Shown here: positions 26,271 to 34,612 of the stretch, one piece after another | Numbering within the stretch: position 1 is the stretch's first letter | How the letters are laid out: every line of letters starts with the position of its first letter | Source: an uncultured Anaerococcus sp. | Lineage (GTDB): Bacteria > Bacillota > Clostridia > Tissierellales > Peptoniphilaceae | Assembly (NCBI RefSeq): GCF_943912385.1 | Contig: NZ_CALTTY010000011.1 | Location: forward strand, 1-49,970 | Length of the DNA: 49,970 bases | Direction of reading: 5' to 3' | Notes under the pieces: generated by a model | Seen by the model: only the letters and a program-made list of their open reading frames with translations | Databases searched by the model: none | Told to the model about the DNA's origin: nothing | Position numbers and translations under genes: made by a program

Positions 26271-27035
26271 TTAGCCTTCGTATTCCCCAAGCTCTTTTTT
26301 ATACATCCTTATTAGTTCATCTTCTGTGATGTCTTTAGCTCTTAAATCTATAGCAATCCCACCCTTATTTAGCATGACTATCCTATCAGAATATTTTACC
26401 ACGTCCCTTAGGTTGTGGGAGATTAGGAGGGTGGTGATTTTTTCTGTATCGATAAGGTCCCTTGTCTTATCCATGACATTCCTACTTGTCTTTGGGTCAA
26501 GGGCTGCTGTGTGCTCGTCTAATAAGAGGAGTTTGGGTCTTTTGGCTGTGGCCATTAAAAGTGACAGGGACTGTCTTTGGCCTCCTGAAAGAAGGCCTGT
26601 CTTTGTGTGAAGTTTATTTTCAAGGCCCAGATTTAAGGACTTAAGTCTTCTTTCAATCTCTTCTTCACTGGCTGATTTTTTTAAGGATTTTAGGGAAAAT
26701 TTTTCTCCCTTTTTAAGGGCCAGGGCCATATTTTCAAAGATGTCAAGGTCTGTTGCCACCCCGTCCTTGGGGTCTTGGCTGACCCTGCCTATATACCCCG
26801 CTCTTTTTTCTTCAGAAAGACCTGTCACATCCTCTCCATCTATTAAGATCTCTCCCCCATCTGGCTTTAGGCTTCCTGATATGAGATTCATCAGGGTTGA
26901 CTTACCACAGCCGTTTGGCCCTATGATGGTTGTGGCAACTCCTTCTTCTATTTTTAGGGAAAACTTATCAAAGATTGTCACCTCTTCAGCTGTTCCCAGA
27001 TTGAAACTTTTGGATATATTTTTAATTTCTAGCAT
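26271..27035 (-). CDS. ABC transporter ATPase (TrpZ-like)
   Basis: 254-aa ATPase. Walker A GPNGCGKST, Q-loop VSQDP, signature LSGGQRQS, Walker B LLLLDEHTAALD (His rather than Pro after DE, seen in this transporter class) and H-loop ISHNL. It overlaps the permease gene by 14 bases. No clear terminator follows; a weak stem (ACTCAA/TTGAGT, about 26199-26219) lies downstream. Confidence 0.85.
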   Translation of the reverse strand: MLEIKNISKSFNLGTAEEVTIFDKFSLKIEEGVATTIIGPNGCGKSTLMNLISGSLKPDGGEILIDGEDVTGLSEEKRAGYIGRVSQDPKDGVATDLDIFENMALALKKGEKFSLKSLKKSASEEEIERRLKSLNLGLENKLHTKTGLLSGGQRQSLSLLMATAKRPKLLLLDEHTAALDPKTSRNVMDKTRDLIDTEKITTLLISHNLRDVVKYSDRIVMLNKGGIAIDLRAKDITEDELIRMYKKELGEYEG

Positions 27036-27897
27036 TTTTTACCAACTTTCTATGCTGTCTCTTGCCTAGCTGGTTGTTGTAGGCTATGAAGGCTATGACT
27101 ATTAGGGCTGTAACTAACTTAAGGTCTGTTGGGTTAAGGCCTAGGTAGATGGCTATTCCTGATATCAACCTATAGACCACAGCACCGACTATGGCCCTGG
27201 TCGTATTTTTTAGCCTAGCTGAATTTTTCCCTATAGTATCTCCTATGATAATCGAAGCAAGACCTGTTACCACCATGGCTGTCCCCATACCTATGTCAGC
27301 AAAGCCCTGGTAGTTTGCCATAAGCCCACCTGCAAGACCTATTAGAGCATTGGATAAGACAAGACCTAGAAATACATAAGTGTCAGGGTCCTTGCCCAGA
27401 GATTTTACAAGTTTTCTATTGGTCCCAGATACTTTTAAGAGGTAGCCTTTTTCACTTTTAAGAAAATAATCAAGCATTAGTTTAATTATTATAGCAAAGA
27501 CTAAAAGGATTAAGACCTTAGTCCCTTTGCCAAATACCGATGGAAACTGGGCTATGGCTATATTAGAAACTCCCTTGATTTTTAGGTTTATAGAATATAG
27601 GATGGTTAGGGTCAAAATCCCTGTTAGGAGGGGCTCTATTTTTACTTTTTTATAAAGAAAATAGGTAAGGCCTCCTGCCATCGCTCCTCCAAGAACTGAA
27701 AGTATGAGTCCCAGGTAAGGGTTTAGGCCTGAGGTAATTATTGCCGCTGTAAAAAAAGCTCCCAACGGGTAAGACCCTTCCAGGGTAAGGTCGTAGTAGT
27801 TTAAAATCTTATAGGATAACATATAGCCCATGGCAAGGATTCCAAAAATGAGTCCAATCTCAAGTGATGAGACCATTATATTTATCAAAACTGTCAT
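27022..27897 (-). CDS. ABC transporter permease (TrpY-like)
   Basis: 291-aa membrane protein with eight or more helices, of the branched-chain-permease-like fold used with ABC_sub_bind (PF04392) proteins. GSYPLGAFFTAAIITSG and NYQGFADIGMGTAMVVTGLASIIIGD are typical. AGGAGG before the ATG; starts one base after the binding-protein stop. Confidence 0.85.
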   Translation of the reverse strand: MTVLINIMVSSLEIGLIFGILAMGYMLSYKILNYYDLTLEGSYPLGAFFTAAIITSGLNPYLGLILSVLGGAMAGGLTYFLYKKVKIEPLLTGILTLTILYSINLKIKGVSNIAIAQFPSVFGKGTKVLILLVFAIIIKLMLDYFLKSEKGYLLKVSGTNRKLVKSLGKDPDTYVFLGLVLSNALIGLAGGLMANYQGFADIGMGTAMVVTGLASIIIGDTIGKNSARLKNTTRAIVGAVVYRLISGIAIYLGLNPTDLKLVTALIVIAFIAYNNQLGKRQHRKLVKNARN

Positions 27898-27898
27898 C

Positions 27899-28885
27899 TT
27901 AATTTTCCTCCTCTGTCTTTTCTATAATCTCAGCATCTTTTAAAACTTCCTTACTTAAGTCTAAACCTAAAATCTCAGCTGTTTTTCTATTAACTAAGAT
28001 ATTAAGGTCTTTGCTATCTTCATAGGGTATATCTCTTATATCTTTTTTATCCCTTAGGATCTCTACAGCCATCTCTCCTACACTTACTCCTGCTTTCTTA
28101 TAATTAACCCCCTCTGCTAAAAGGGCTCCATTTGCTACAGAGCCTTTGTCAAAGGCGAGGCTTGGGATTTTCTCATTTTTCAAGGTTTTCGCAATGACTG
28201 GCATGGCATTTACAACTACATTGTCCGTAACGGTAACCATGGCGTCTGTACCACTCTTTAAGCTAGCTAGAGCCTGGGGGATGTCGTTTATAGAAGAGAC
28301 TCCTTGTTTTTTAAGGACTAGTCCCCTGTCAGTAAGGGCCTTTTCCAAAGCCTCAACCTGGACTAGGGAATTTTGCTCATTAGTGTTATACATAGTAGCG
28401 AAAGTCTTAGTCTCTGGATATATTTTTAAAAAATCATCTATGACCCTAGCAGGGTCCACATAGTCAGAAACTCCTGTGATATTTGACCCGGTCTTAGTTT
28501 CGGGGTCAACCAATCCTGCCCCCAAGGGGGCAGTTACAGCTGTAAATAAAATCGGCCTGTCATTTACTATATTATATACACCCTGGGCTGCTGGGGTTCC
28601 TATGGTATAGACCAGGTCTGCTCCCTTTATCTTAAGGTCACTTGCTAGTTGGGGGATTAAGGAAATATCTCCTCCTGCCCTGTGGTCGATTATCTTATAG
28701 GAGATTTCCTCTCTATCAAGCTCTTCTAAAAAGCCCTCCCTAGCTGCATCAAGGGATGGGTGGTCGGCTATTTGAACTATACCGACTATGTATTCATGGT
28801 CTTTTTTTCCACATGCTCCTAGGATAGGGCCCATCATAAGGACTAATAAAATCCGGGTAACTTTTCTTCCTAATAATTTTTTCAT
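27899..28885 (-). CDS. ABC substrate-binding lipoprotein (TrpX-like)
   Basis: 328-aa lipoprotein: signal peptide with lipobox LGAC, then a PF04392-type binding fold (VGIVQIADHPSLDAAREGFLEEL, YTIGTPAAQGV, TGVSDYVDP). Relatives in streptococci and clostridia (TrpXYZ) import tryptophan or other aromatic amino acids and are often under T-box control. A full T-box leader lies directly upstream here, supporting amino-acid uptake; the exact amino acid is unsettled. Confidence 0.85.
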   Translation of the reverse strand: MKKLLGRKVTRILLVLMMGPILGACGKKDHEYIVGIVQIADHPSLDAAREGFLEELDREEISYKIIDHRAGGDISLIPQLASDLKIKGADLVYTIGTPAAQGVYNIVNDRPILFTAVTAPLGAGLVDPETKTGSNITGVSDYVDPARVIDDFLKIYPETKTFATMYNTNEQNSLVQVEALEKALTDRGLVLKKQGVSSINDIPQALASLKSGTDAMVTVTDNVVVNAMPVIAKTLKNEKIPSLAFDKGSVANGALLAEGVNYKKAGVSVGEMAVEILRDKKDIRDIPYEDSKDLNILVNRKTAEILGLDLSKEVLKDAEIIEKTEEEN

Positions 28886-28923
28886 GTCCCTTCCTTTCTT
28901 TTATAAATCTTAAAAATTCTAAT

Positions 28924-29170
28924 AAAAAAACTCGTCCTCACATAGGACGAGATAAATTCGTGGTACCACCTAATTTTATAACCTAAAAGATTACCTTAAC
29001 AAAAGTCTAACAACTCCTTGCTTCAGATAACGGTAGCTTCCGTAATAGCTTACTAGGTTCGGCTATTCTGCTTACAGAGGGAATAAGTTTTAATCCTTAC
29101 TAAGACTTTCACCAGCCGTCTTTTCTCTAGGCTAAGAAGTTAAAACTGTCTTTCTGTAGCTGCATTTTTC
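28924..29170 (-). promoter_or_regulatory. T-box leader controlling the TrpXYZ-like operon
   Basis: Minus-strand RNA of about 245 bases. The T-box GGTGGTACCACG is at 28959-28970; the terminator CTCGTCC...GGACGAG with seven Ts is at 28924-28951. Stem I closes with GCTACAGA (29153-29160) against TCTGTAAGC, and GTTTTAA/TTAAAAC lies above it. The 3' strand of that internal loop reads TTATTCCC, in which TTC (Phe) is the likeliest specifier. TGGT in the T-box implies a tRNA with A at position 73, arguing against Trp. Confidence 0.85.
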
Positions 29171-29179
29171 TTTAGGATA

Positions 29180-29208
29180 ATAATACATCAAAATCTATAT
29201 TATGTCAA
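29180..29208 (-). promoter_or_regulatory. Promoter of the T-box operon
   Basis: Minus-strand TTGACA (29203-29208), 17 bases, TATTAT (29180-29185). It begins only a few bases after the stop of the preceding gene, so some read-through into the T-box is also possible. Confidence 0.8.
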
Positions 29209-29212
29209 ATTT

Positions 29213-30268
29213 TTATATGATTTTTAAATCTAGGGGCAATTCCTCACGGAGAGTTGAGTATAAAATCGCCTTAACAGCCGGTATCCTATTTTCTGTCTGG
29301 TCAAAAACCATGGATTTTTCCGACCTAAAGACAGAGTCTGCCACCTCCATGCCGTCAAAGTCCCACTTTCTCATATCTTTTGGAAGTTTTGCCAAGACCT
29401 TCCCCGCTAGCTTTGATTTTTTATCGTGGAAGGCTGGTAGACAGTGCATAAAAATAGGGTCCTTGTCGCAAAGGTCTATGATTTTTTCATCCACCCTATA
29501 GGGGTAGAGCTTCCTAATCCTGTCAATCGGAGGATTGTCCTTTTCTGTAAGGGCCAGCCACATGTCTGTGTAGATTATGTCAGCATCTTTCACAGCTTCT
29601 TTTATGTTTTCGGTATAGATAACATCTGAATCATGCTTTCCCGAAAATTTTCTAGATAGGTTTACAAGATCCTTAGCCGGGAAAAATTCCCTAGGTCCAC
29701 AACCCACAAAGTCTATACCAAGTTTTGAACACGTAATAGCGAGAGAGTTTGGCATTATATCTCCAGGATAGCCCAGATAGGCAAGTTTAAGTCCCCTAAG
29801 TTTAGAAAATTTTTCTCTAATAGTAAGCATGTCAGAGATCATCTGTGATGGGTGAAACTTATCTGTCATTGCGTTATAAATCGGCACCTCAGTAATCTTA
29901 ACCAACTTTTCTAAAAGGCTTTGATCATTTCCCCTATAGACAATGCCGTCATAGTAGCGGTCAAAAACTAAGATAGTATCCTCTATAGACTCGTTTTCCC
30001 CAAGTTTTGCCTGGCTGTAATTGATAAAGGTCGATGTCATACCGAAATCTGTTGCTGCAAGCTCAAAAGAGGTCCTGGTTCTTGTTGAAGCCTCTTCAAA
30101 AAGAAGGACAATATTTTCTCCTTCTAGGTACTTATGGAGCTTTCTTTTTGCCTTTAAATCTTTAAAATGAGCCGCCAAGTCTATCAAATAGAGGATTTCC
30201 TCTTCTAAAAAATCCTTAAGGGCTATAAAATTTCTTTTTCTTAAATCAATATCCATCCTATTTTCCAT
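29213..30268 (-). CDS. Ornithine carbamoyltransferase-like protein
   Basis: 351 aa, aspartate/ornithine carbamoyltransferase fold. The carbamoyl-phosphate site is intact: STRTRTSFE (61-69), FHPSQ (138-142) and HCLPAFHD (275-282), and the C-terminus GMEVADSVF...FDQTENR is strongly OTC-like. However, the usual ornithine loop DxWxSMGE reads TDMWLALTE (234-242), and GDxxNNxxNS reads YPGDIMPNS (167-175). The pre-STRTR lysine is Glu59. It is therefore an OTC relative, perhaps with another amine substrate. No arcA or arcC gene is nearby. Overlaps the upstream DUF4236 gene by 11 bases. Confidence 0.75.
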   Translation of the reverse strand: MENRMDIDLRKRNFIALKDFLEEEILYLIDLAAHFKDLKAKRKLHKYLEGENIVLLFEEASTRTRTSFELAATDFGMTSTFINYSQAKLGENESIEDTILVFDRYYDGIVYRGNDQSLLEKLVKITEVPIYNAMTDKFHPSQMISDMLTIREKFSKLRGLKLAYLGYPGDIMPNSLAITCSKLGIDFVGCGPREFFPAKDLVNLSRKFSGKHDSDVIYTENIKEAVKDADIIYTDMWLALTEKDNPPIDRIRKLYPYRVDEKIIDLCDKDPIFMHCLPAFHDKKSKLAGKVLAKLPKDMRKWDFDGMEVADSVFRSEKSMVFDQTENRIPAVKAILYSTLREELPLDLKII

Positions 30269-31241
30269 CTATAACTGTATCTGAAAAGACAATTACCAGG
30301 TCCATATCCTTATTTTTCATTTCAAGTACTCCGTATTCAACTTGATTAAGGGTAGGATTTTCCTTATATCTCTTATCCCTTGACCCGTCTTTGTTGGTGT
30401 GGAGGTAGGTTTGGCCAATAAGAGTCGCATCCTCTACCCTTTCTTCTTCTAGGAAAATCTCACTTCTTAGGTCTACTTCCATGTCCACATAATCAACAGC
30501 TTTGTTTATTCCTTTTTTATGGATAAGGAGGGCATCAGGAAGAAAGCTTAGGCTCAAGCCTCCGCCTACTAGGCTATAGACTTTAACATTAGCTGAAAGT
30601 CCTCCAGGAAGTCCTTCTTCAAGCCCAAGCTCTCTCCTTCCTGTAATTAAGGATTTATCTTCATAGGCTTCTAGCCCCTCTATTAACCAAACCTTATCAC
30701 TTTCTAAAATCCCTGCAAGGAGCTTATTGGTAAGGTCGTACTCTTCACTTGCCTTGTCTTCAAAGTCATATTCAATCTCAACTGCGCTCCCTTTTTTATA
30801 AAAATACATAAGGGCGCCAATTATAGCAACTATTACAAGGATTGGATTTACAAAGGTGAGGATAAGACCTATGATAAAGGTAATAAGTCCTGCCTTTCTT
30901 AGAGGGTACTTATATCCCGCCTCTTTTAATACATCCCTAATCCCTGTTGATTCTAGGTTTTTAAAGTCAAGGCCAAAGTCTCTTTCTTCCGCCACTTGAT
31001 AGGCTTTTTCACTAGTACCTTTTTTCTTTTTTACTTTCTTCTTAGATCCAAGAGGGTTTTTAAAGTCCTTTTGGTAGGAAAGTCCTGTGCCCGGTATATA
31101 GGCTGTTGTCCTAAACCCACCATTTGCTTTTTTTGTTACCCTAAAGCCCTTGCCTCCCCAGGAAAAACCTGGTCCAGACTTGCTCATATTTATCCTAAAA
31201 CCCTTGCCTAAATTAATACTTTTTCTAAATCTAATTCCCAT
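30258..31241 (-). CDS. DUF4236 membrane protein
   Basis: About 327 aa; function unknown. The start at 31241 (MGIRFRKS) is chosen because GAAGGAAG precedes it and the DUF4236 domain starts there: FRKSINLGKGFRINMSKSGPGFSWGGKGFR, then a conserved YIPGTGLSYQ. Two membrane segments lie around residues 118-148 (AGLITFIIGLILTFVNPI, LVIVAIIGALMYFY). The C-terminal half is a soluble domain I do not recognise. Translationally coupled to the carbamoyltransferase gene. Confidence 0.75.
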   Translation of the reverse strand: MGIRFRKSINLGKGFRINMSKSGPGFSWGGKGFRVTKKANGGFRTTAYIPGTGLSYQKDFKNPLGSKKKVKKKKGTSEKAYQVAEERDFGLDFKNLESTGIRDVLKEAGYKYPLRKAGLITFIIGLILTFVNPILVIVAIIGALMYFYKKGSAVEIEYDFEDKASEEYDLTNKLLAGILESDKVWLIEGLEAYEDKSLITGRRELGLEEGLPGGLSANVKVYSLVGGGLSLSFLPDALLIHKKGINKAVDYVDMEVDLRSEIFLEEERVEDATLIGQTYLHTNKDGSRDKRYKENPTLNQVEYGVLEMKNKDMDLVIVFSDTVIDGK

Positions 31242-31341
31242 ATCTTCCTTCTTTCTTATAGCTATTATACCCAAAGACTTTATTTTAACTAAGTTATATC
31301 TTACTCCTGGTTTGTTAAAGCGTTTCTTTAATAATATTTAC

Positions 31342-31368
31342 TTGACATTTGATTTTTCCTAGTATAAT
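31342..31368 (+). promoter_or_regulatory. Promoter of the DUF1232 gene
   Basis: Perfect TTGACA (31342-31347) and TATAAT (31363-31368), but the spacer is only 15 bases, shorter than the optimum of 17. Confidence 0.6.
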
Positions 31369-31423
31369 GATAATAGAAGTCAAGAAAGTTAATTGTCATT
31401 TTTAGAATATAAAGGATGAATTT

Positions 31424-31672
31424 ATGAATAAATTAAGAAAATTAATACCAAGATATTTTAAGGCCCTCACAAATAAGGACACCCCTACCATGGCCAAAAT
31501 CCTAGCTTTTGCATCTTTAGTCTATATAACTATGCCAGCTGATATGATTCCAGATGTCTTCCCATTTTTAGGCTATGTGGATGATACAGTCCTTACCGCA
31601 GCCCTAATTTACTTTTCAAATAAGTTGATACCAGAAGAAATCTTTGAGAAAGCAAAGCCAATAGAAAAATAG
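31424..31672 (+). CDS. Small DUF1232 (YkvA-like) membrane protein
   Basis: 82 aa. The DUF1232 core AKILAFASLVYITMPADMIPDVFPFLGYVDDTVLTAALI holds the family's short hydrophobic stretch with D-xIPD and DD residues. Function unknown. AAAGGATGA precedes the ATG. A single-gene unit with own promoter and terminator. Confidence 0.85.
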   Translation: MNKLRKLIPRYFKALTNKDTPTMAKILAFASLVYITMPADMIPDVFPFLGYVDDTVLTAALIYFSNKLIPEEIFEKAKPIEK

Positions 31673-31684
31673 AACAAGAACGAG

Positions 31685-31718
31685 AAAAATCCTAGATATA
31701 AAATATTCTAGGATTTTT
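31685..31718. terminator. Terminator after DUF1232 gene
   Basis: AAAAATCCTAGA / TCTAGGATTTTT around a 10-base loop; symmetrical, so it may work in both directions. A second long stem at about 31752-31789 (GAATAAGTATC / GATACTTTATTC) may end the opp transcript coming from the right. Confidence 0.8.
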
Positions 31719-31811
31719 TCTATATTTAAATATAAAATAATCTAGGGAATTATGAATAAGTATCATCTCCTAGGGAGGGATACTTTATTCATTTAGCCCT
31801 AGCTCTTTTGT

Positions 31812-32000
31812 TTATGAAAAATAGGCTAATAAGAATAGCGGGGCAATTAGAAGAAGGACAAAGGGCATAAATACCTTCATGGCTGCTAGAAACATAGCCA
31901 GCTTGTCCCCTCTTTCTAGGTTGTCTTCGTCAAGGAGGTCTTCTTTTTCTTCGATTTCCTCCCTACTTCTCCCTTTAAACCTGTCTATTGGTCTTTTCAT
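31812..32000 (-). CDS. Small membrane protein at end of opp operon
   Basis: 62 aa. Residues 1-33 are highly charged (EEIEEKEDLLDEDNLERGD) and cytoplasmic; residues about 34-60 form one membrane helix (AAMKVFMPFVLLLIAPLFLLAYF). Its ATG overlaps the oppF stop (ATGA), so it is translated with oppF. I recognise no family. An accessory or assembly role in the Opp transporter is a guess from position only. Confidence 0.65.
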   Translation of the reverse strand: MKRPIDRFKGRSREEIEEKEDLLDEDNLERGDKLAMFLAAMKVFMPFVLLLIAPLFLLAYFS

Positions 32001-33613
32001 ATAGCACTAATTTCTTCTAATTCTTCTTCTTTTTCAGCTCTTCTAGCCATATTTTTCTCGTAGGCCTTTTGTTTTTCTTCTTCTGACACATCCATTAGGT
32101 GGCAGGCTATGAAATGGCCGTCTCCATTATCTTTAAGCTCTGGCTCGAAGTGGGCACAGATATCCATGGCATATTCACACCTTGTGTGGAACCTACATCC
32201 CTTCGGAGGTTTTACAGCTGATGGTATATCTCCCTCTATAACTGCAAGCTCCTGGCCTTGGTCCACGTCTGTCCTTGGTATGGCCTGTAAGAGGGCCTTG
32301 GTGTATGGGTGGAGTGGGTTTTCGAATATCTTTTCAGAATCTGCAAGCTCTACCATAACCCCGAGATACATTACTCCGATCCTATCAGATATATATTTTA
32401 CAACTGAAAGGTCGTGGGTAATAAATAGGTAGGTCAGGTTGTTTTCTTCTTTTAAGTCTTGAAGAAGGTTTATGATTTGTGACTGGATAGATACGTCAAG
32501 GGCTGATACTGCCTCATCACAAACTATAAAGCTTGGTTTTAGGGCAAGGGCTCTTGCTATACCTATTCTTTGTCTTTGACCACCTGAGAATTGGTGAGGA
32601 TACCTGTGGAGGAAGTATGGTGCAAGACCACATTTTTCCATGGTTTCTTGGATGTATTCGTTGTAGCCTTTTTCTTTTCTTGATTTGAAAAGGTCATGGC
32701 CGAGTACACCTTCACCGATGATATTTCCTACAGTCATCTTGGTATCTAAAGATCCGTAAGGGTCTTGGAATATCATTTGTAAGTCCTTACGTAACTCTCT
32801 CATTTCCTCATTTGTTAGTTCTGAAAGGTCTATACCTGTGTCTAGTTGACTTTCTAGTTCTTCAAAGCCTTCTTTATCTCTTAGGGTATCTCTGTAAGCT
32901 TCGATTTCAGCTGTTTTCTCTTTTACTTTTTGAGATATACCGTGACCTTTTTCTATTAAATCATTGTATTTTGGATCATTTTCTAGGATTTTGTTGAAGT
33001 CTTCCCAAGTTCTTGCTCTCATTTGAACTTTTTGTTCAAATTCTTCAAGTTCTGTATAGACTTTAGCTCTTTCCTTTAGGACTTGGTATTCTGCGTTCAA
33101 TAGTTTGGATACCTTGTTTAGGTCGTCAGAAGCTAAAAGACCTCCGGCAATCCTAATCATATTTAAGTACTCTTCTTCGATTTCACGACGTTTAAACATG
33201 GCCTTTTCATTATTCATGGCCCTTTCTTCGTCTGTTTCAGATTTTTCTAGGTCGGCATAGATTTTATCAAGCTCTTCTACTTCTTTCTTGTAGTTAGGAA
33301 ACTTTGATGGAATCTTTGAAATCATCTTGTCCATGTATTCTGGGGCAAGCTCTTCTAATGTCTTGCCATAGTATAGGGTTGTTCCCTCTGTTTGTTCATA
33401 TATTTGTAAAAGCGTCCTACCGAAGGTGGACTTACCACAACCTGATTCTCCTACTAGACCAAGTGTTTCACCCTGATAGATATCTATTGAAATGGATTCG
33501 TTGGCGTGGACATACTCGCCTGGTCCCTTGTCAAAGAAGCTTTTTTTCTTAAGAGGGAAATATTTTTTAAGGTTTCTTATCTTAAATAAGACCTTTTTGT
33601 TTTTATTTTCCAT
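31997..33613 (-). CDS. oppF: Oligopeptide ABC transporter ATPase OppF with large insertion
   Basis: 538 aa, against about 310-330 for ordinary OppF. Walker A GESGCGKS is at 55-62, but the Q-loop MIFQDPYGSLD comes only at 280-290. The ~180 residues between (about 84-265) are highly charged and probably helical or coiled-coil. After that the protein is normal: signature FSGGQRQRIGIARAL, Walker B FIVCDEAVSALDVS, H-loop THDLSVV and the OppD/F C-terminal motif CRFHTRCEYAM. Reading frame and codon use are smooth across the insert, so it is not an assembly artefact. Overlaps oppD by 11 bases. Confidence 0.93.
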   Translation of the reverse strand: MENKNKKVLFKIRNLKKYFPLKKKSFFDKGPGEYVHANESISIDIYQGETLGLVGESGCGKSTFGRTLLQIYEQTEGTTLYYGKTLEELAPEYMDKMISKIPSKFPNYKKEVEELDKIYADLEKSETDEERAMNNEKAMFKRREIEEEYLNMIRIAGGLLASDDLNKVSKLLNAEYQVLKERAKVYTELEEFEQKVQMRARTWEDFNKILENDPKYNDLIEKGHGISQKVKEKTAEIEAYRDTLRDKEGFEELESQLDTGIDLSELTNEEMRELRKDLQMIFQDPYGSLDTKMTVGNIIGEGVLGHDLFKSRKEKGYNEYIQETMEKCGLAPYFLHRYPHQFSGGQRQRIGIARALALKPSFIVCDEAVSALDVSIQSQIINLLQDLKEENNLTYLFITHDLSVVKYISDRIGVMYLGVMVELADSEKIFENPLHPYTKALLQAIPRTDVDQGQELAVIEGDIPSAVKPPKGCRFHTRCEYAMDICAHFEPELKDNGDGHFIACHLMDVSEEEKQKAYEKNMARRAEKEEELEEISAI

Positions 33614-34604
33614 CTTCTTCTCTTTCCTTTCTATTTGGATAATGGCACCTGATTAGTTGGTGGTCATTTACCGGTCTTAATTCAGGCATTTCCTTAACGC
33701 ATCTTTCCGTAGCAAACCTACACCTGTCCGCAAACTTACAACCATCTGGTAGGTTTAGAGGGTGAGGTACCGATCCTGGTATTATATCTAGCCTTTCATT
33801 TCTATCGGATGTGATAGATGGGATAGAATTTAGTAGGGCTACAGTATATGGATGGTTGTAGTCTGTTATATCACGTTTAAAGATAAACTCTACTGGAGAT
33901 TGTTCAACAATTTGTCCACAATACATTACAGCCACTTCATCAGCCATCTGGTTTATAACACCGAGGTCGTGGGTGATAAAGAGGATTGATGTACCAGCCT
34001 TGTGCTTAAGATCATTCATCAGCCTTAAGATTTGGGCTTGGATTGTAACGTCTAGGGCTGTTGTTGGTTCATCTGCTATTAATAGCTTTGGTTCACAAGC
34101 AAGGGCCATTGCTATCATAACCCTCTGGTTCATCCCACCTGAAAGCTCAAATGGGTATTGTTTGGTTACCACATGTGGGTTTGGTATTTTTACAGCTGCA
34201 AGAAGCTCTTCAACCCTTTCAGCTGCTTCTTTTTTATTCATCCCTCTATGGAGTATCAGTACTTCTGAGAGTTGCTTTTCTACAGTAAATACTGGGTTTA
34301 GAGAGCTCATTGGCTCTTGGAAGATCATGGAAATCTTATTACCCCTGATATGTTCCATTTGGCTTGTTTTATAGTCTGAAATCTTCTCTCCGTCAAAGAT
34401 TATCTCTCCACCATAGATCTTTTGGTTAGTTTCAAAAAGCTGGAGGATACTCATGGCTGTCTGACTCTTACCAGAGCCAGACTCCCCTACAAGACCTAAG
34501 GTCTTACCCTCATCAACTGAGAGGGTAACGTCGTTTACAGCCTTAATAAGACCACGTCTGGTAGAAAAGTAGGTATGAAGATTTTTTATTTCAAGTAAGC
34601 TCAT
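33603..34604 (-). CDS. oppD: Oligopeptide ABC transporter ATPase OppD
   Basis: 333 aa, standard length, with no insertion. Walker A GESGSGKSQT, Q-loop IFQEPMSSLNPV, signature LSGGMNQRV, Walker B LLIADEPTTALDVT, H-loop THDLGV, and the C-terminal CKFADRCRFA motif. It forms the ATPase pair with OppF and starts eight bases after oppC. Confidence 0.95.
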   Translation of the reverse strand: MSLLEIKNLHTYFSTRRGLIKAVNDVTLSVDEGKTLGLVGESGSGKSQTAMSILQLFETNQKIYGGEIIFDGEKISDYKTSQMEHIRGNKISMIFQEPMSSLNPVFTVEKQLSEVLILHRGMNKKEAAERVEELLAAVKIPNPHVVTKQYPFELSGGMNQRVMIAMALACEPKLLIADEPTTALDVTIQAQILRLMNDLKHKAGTSILFITHDLGVINQMADEVAVMYCGQIVEQSPVEFIFKRDITDYNHPYTVALLNSIPSITSDRNERLDIIPGSVPHPLNLPDGCKFADRCRFATERCVKEMPELRPVNDHQLIRCHYPNRKEREEDGK

Positions 34605-34612
34605 AATTTCAC

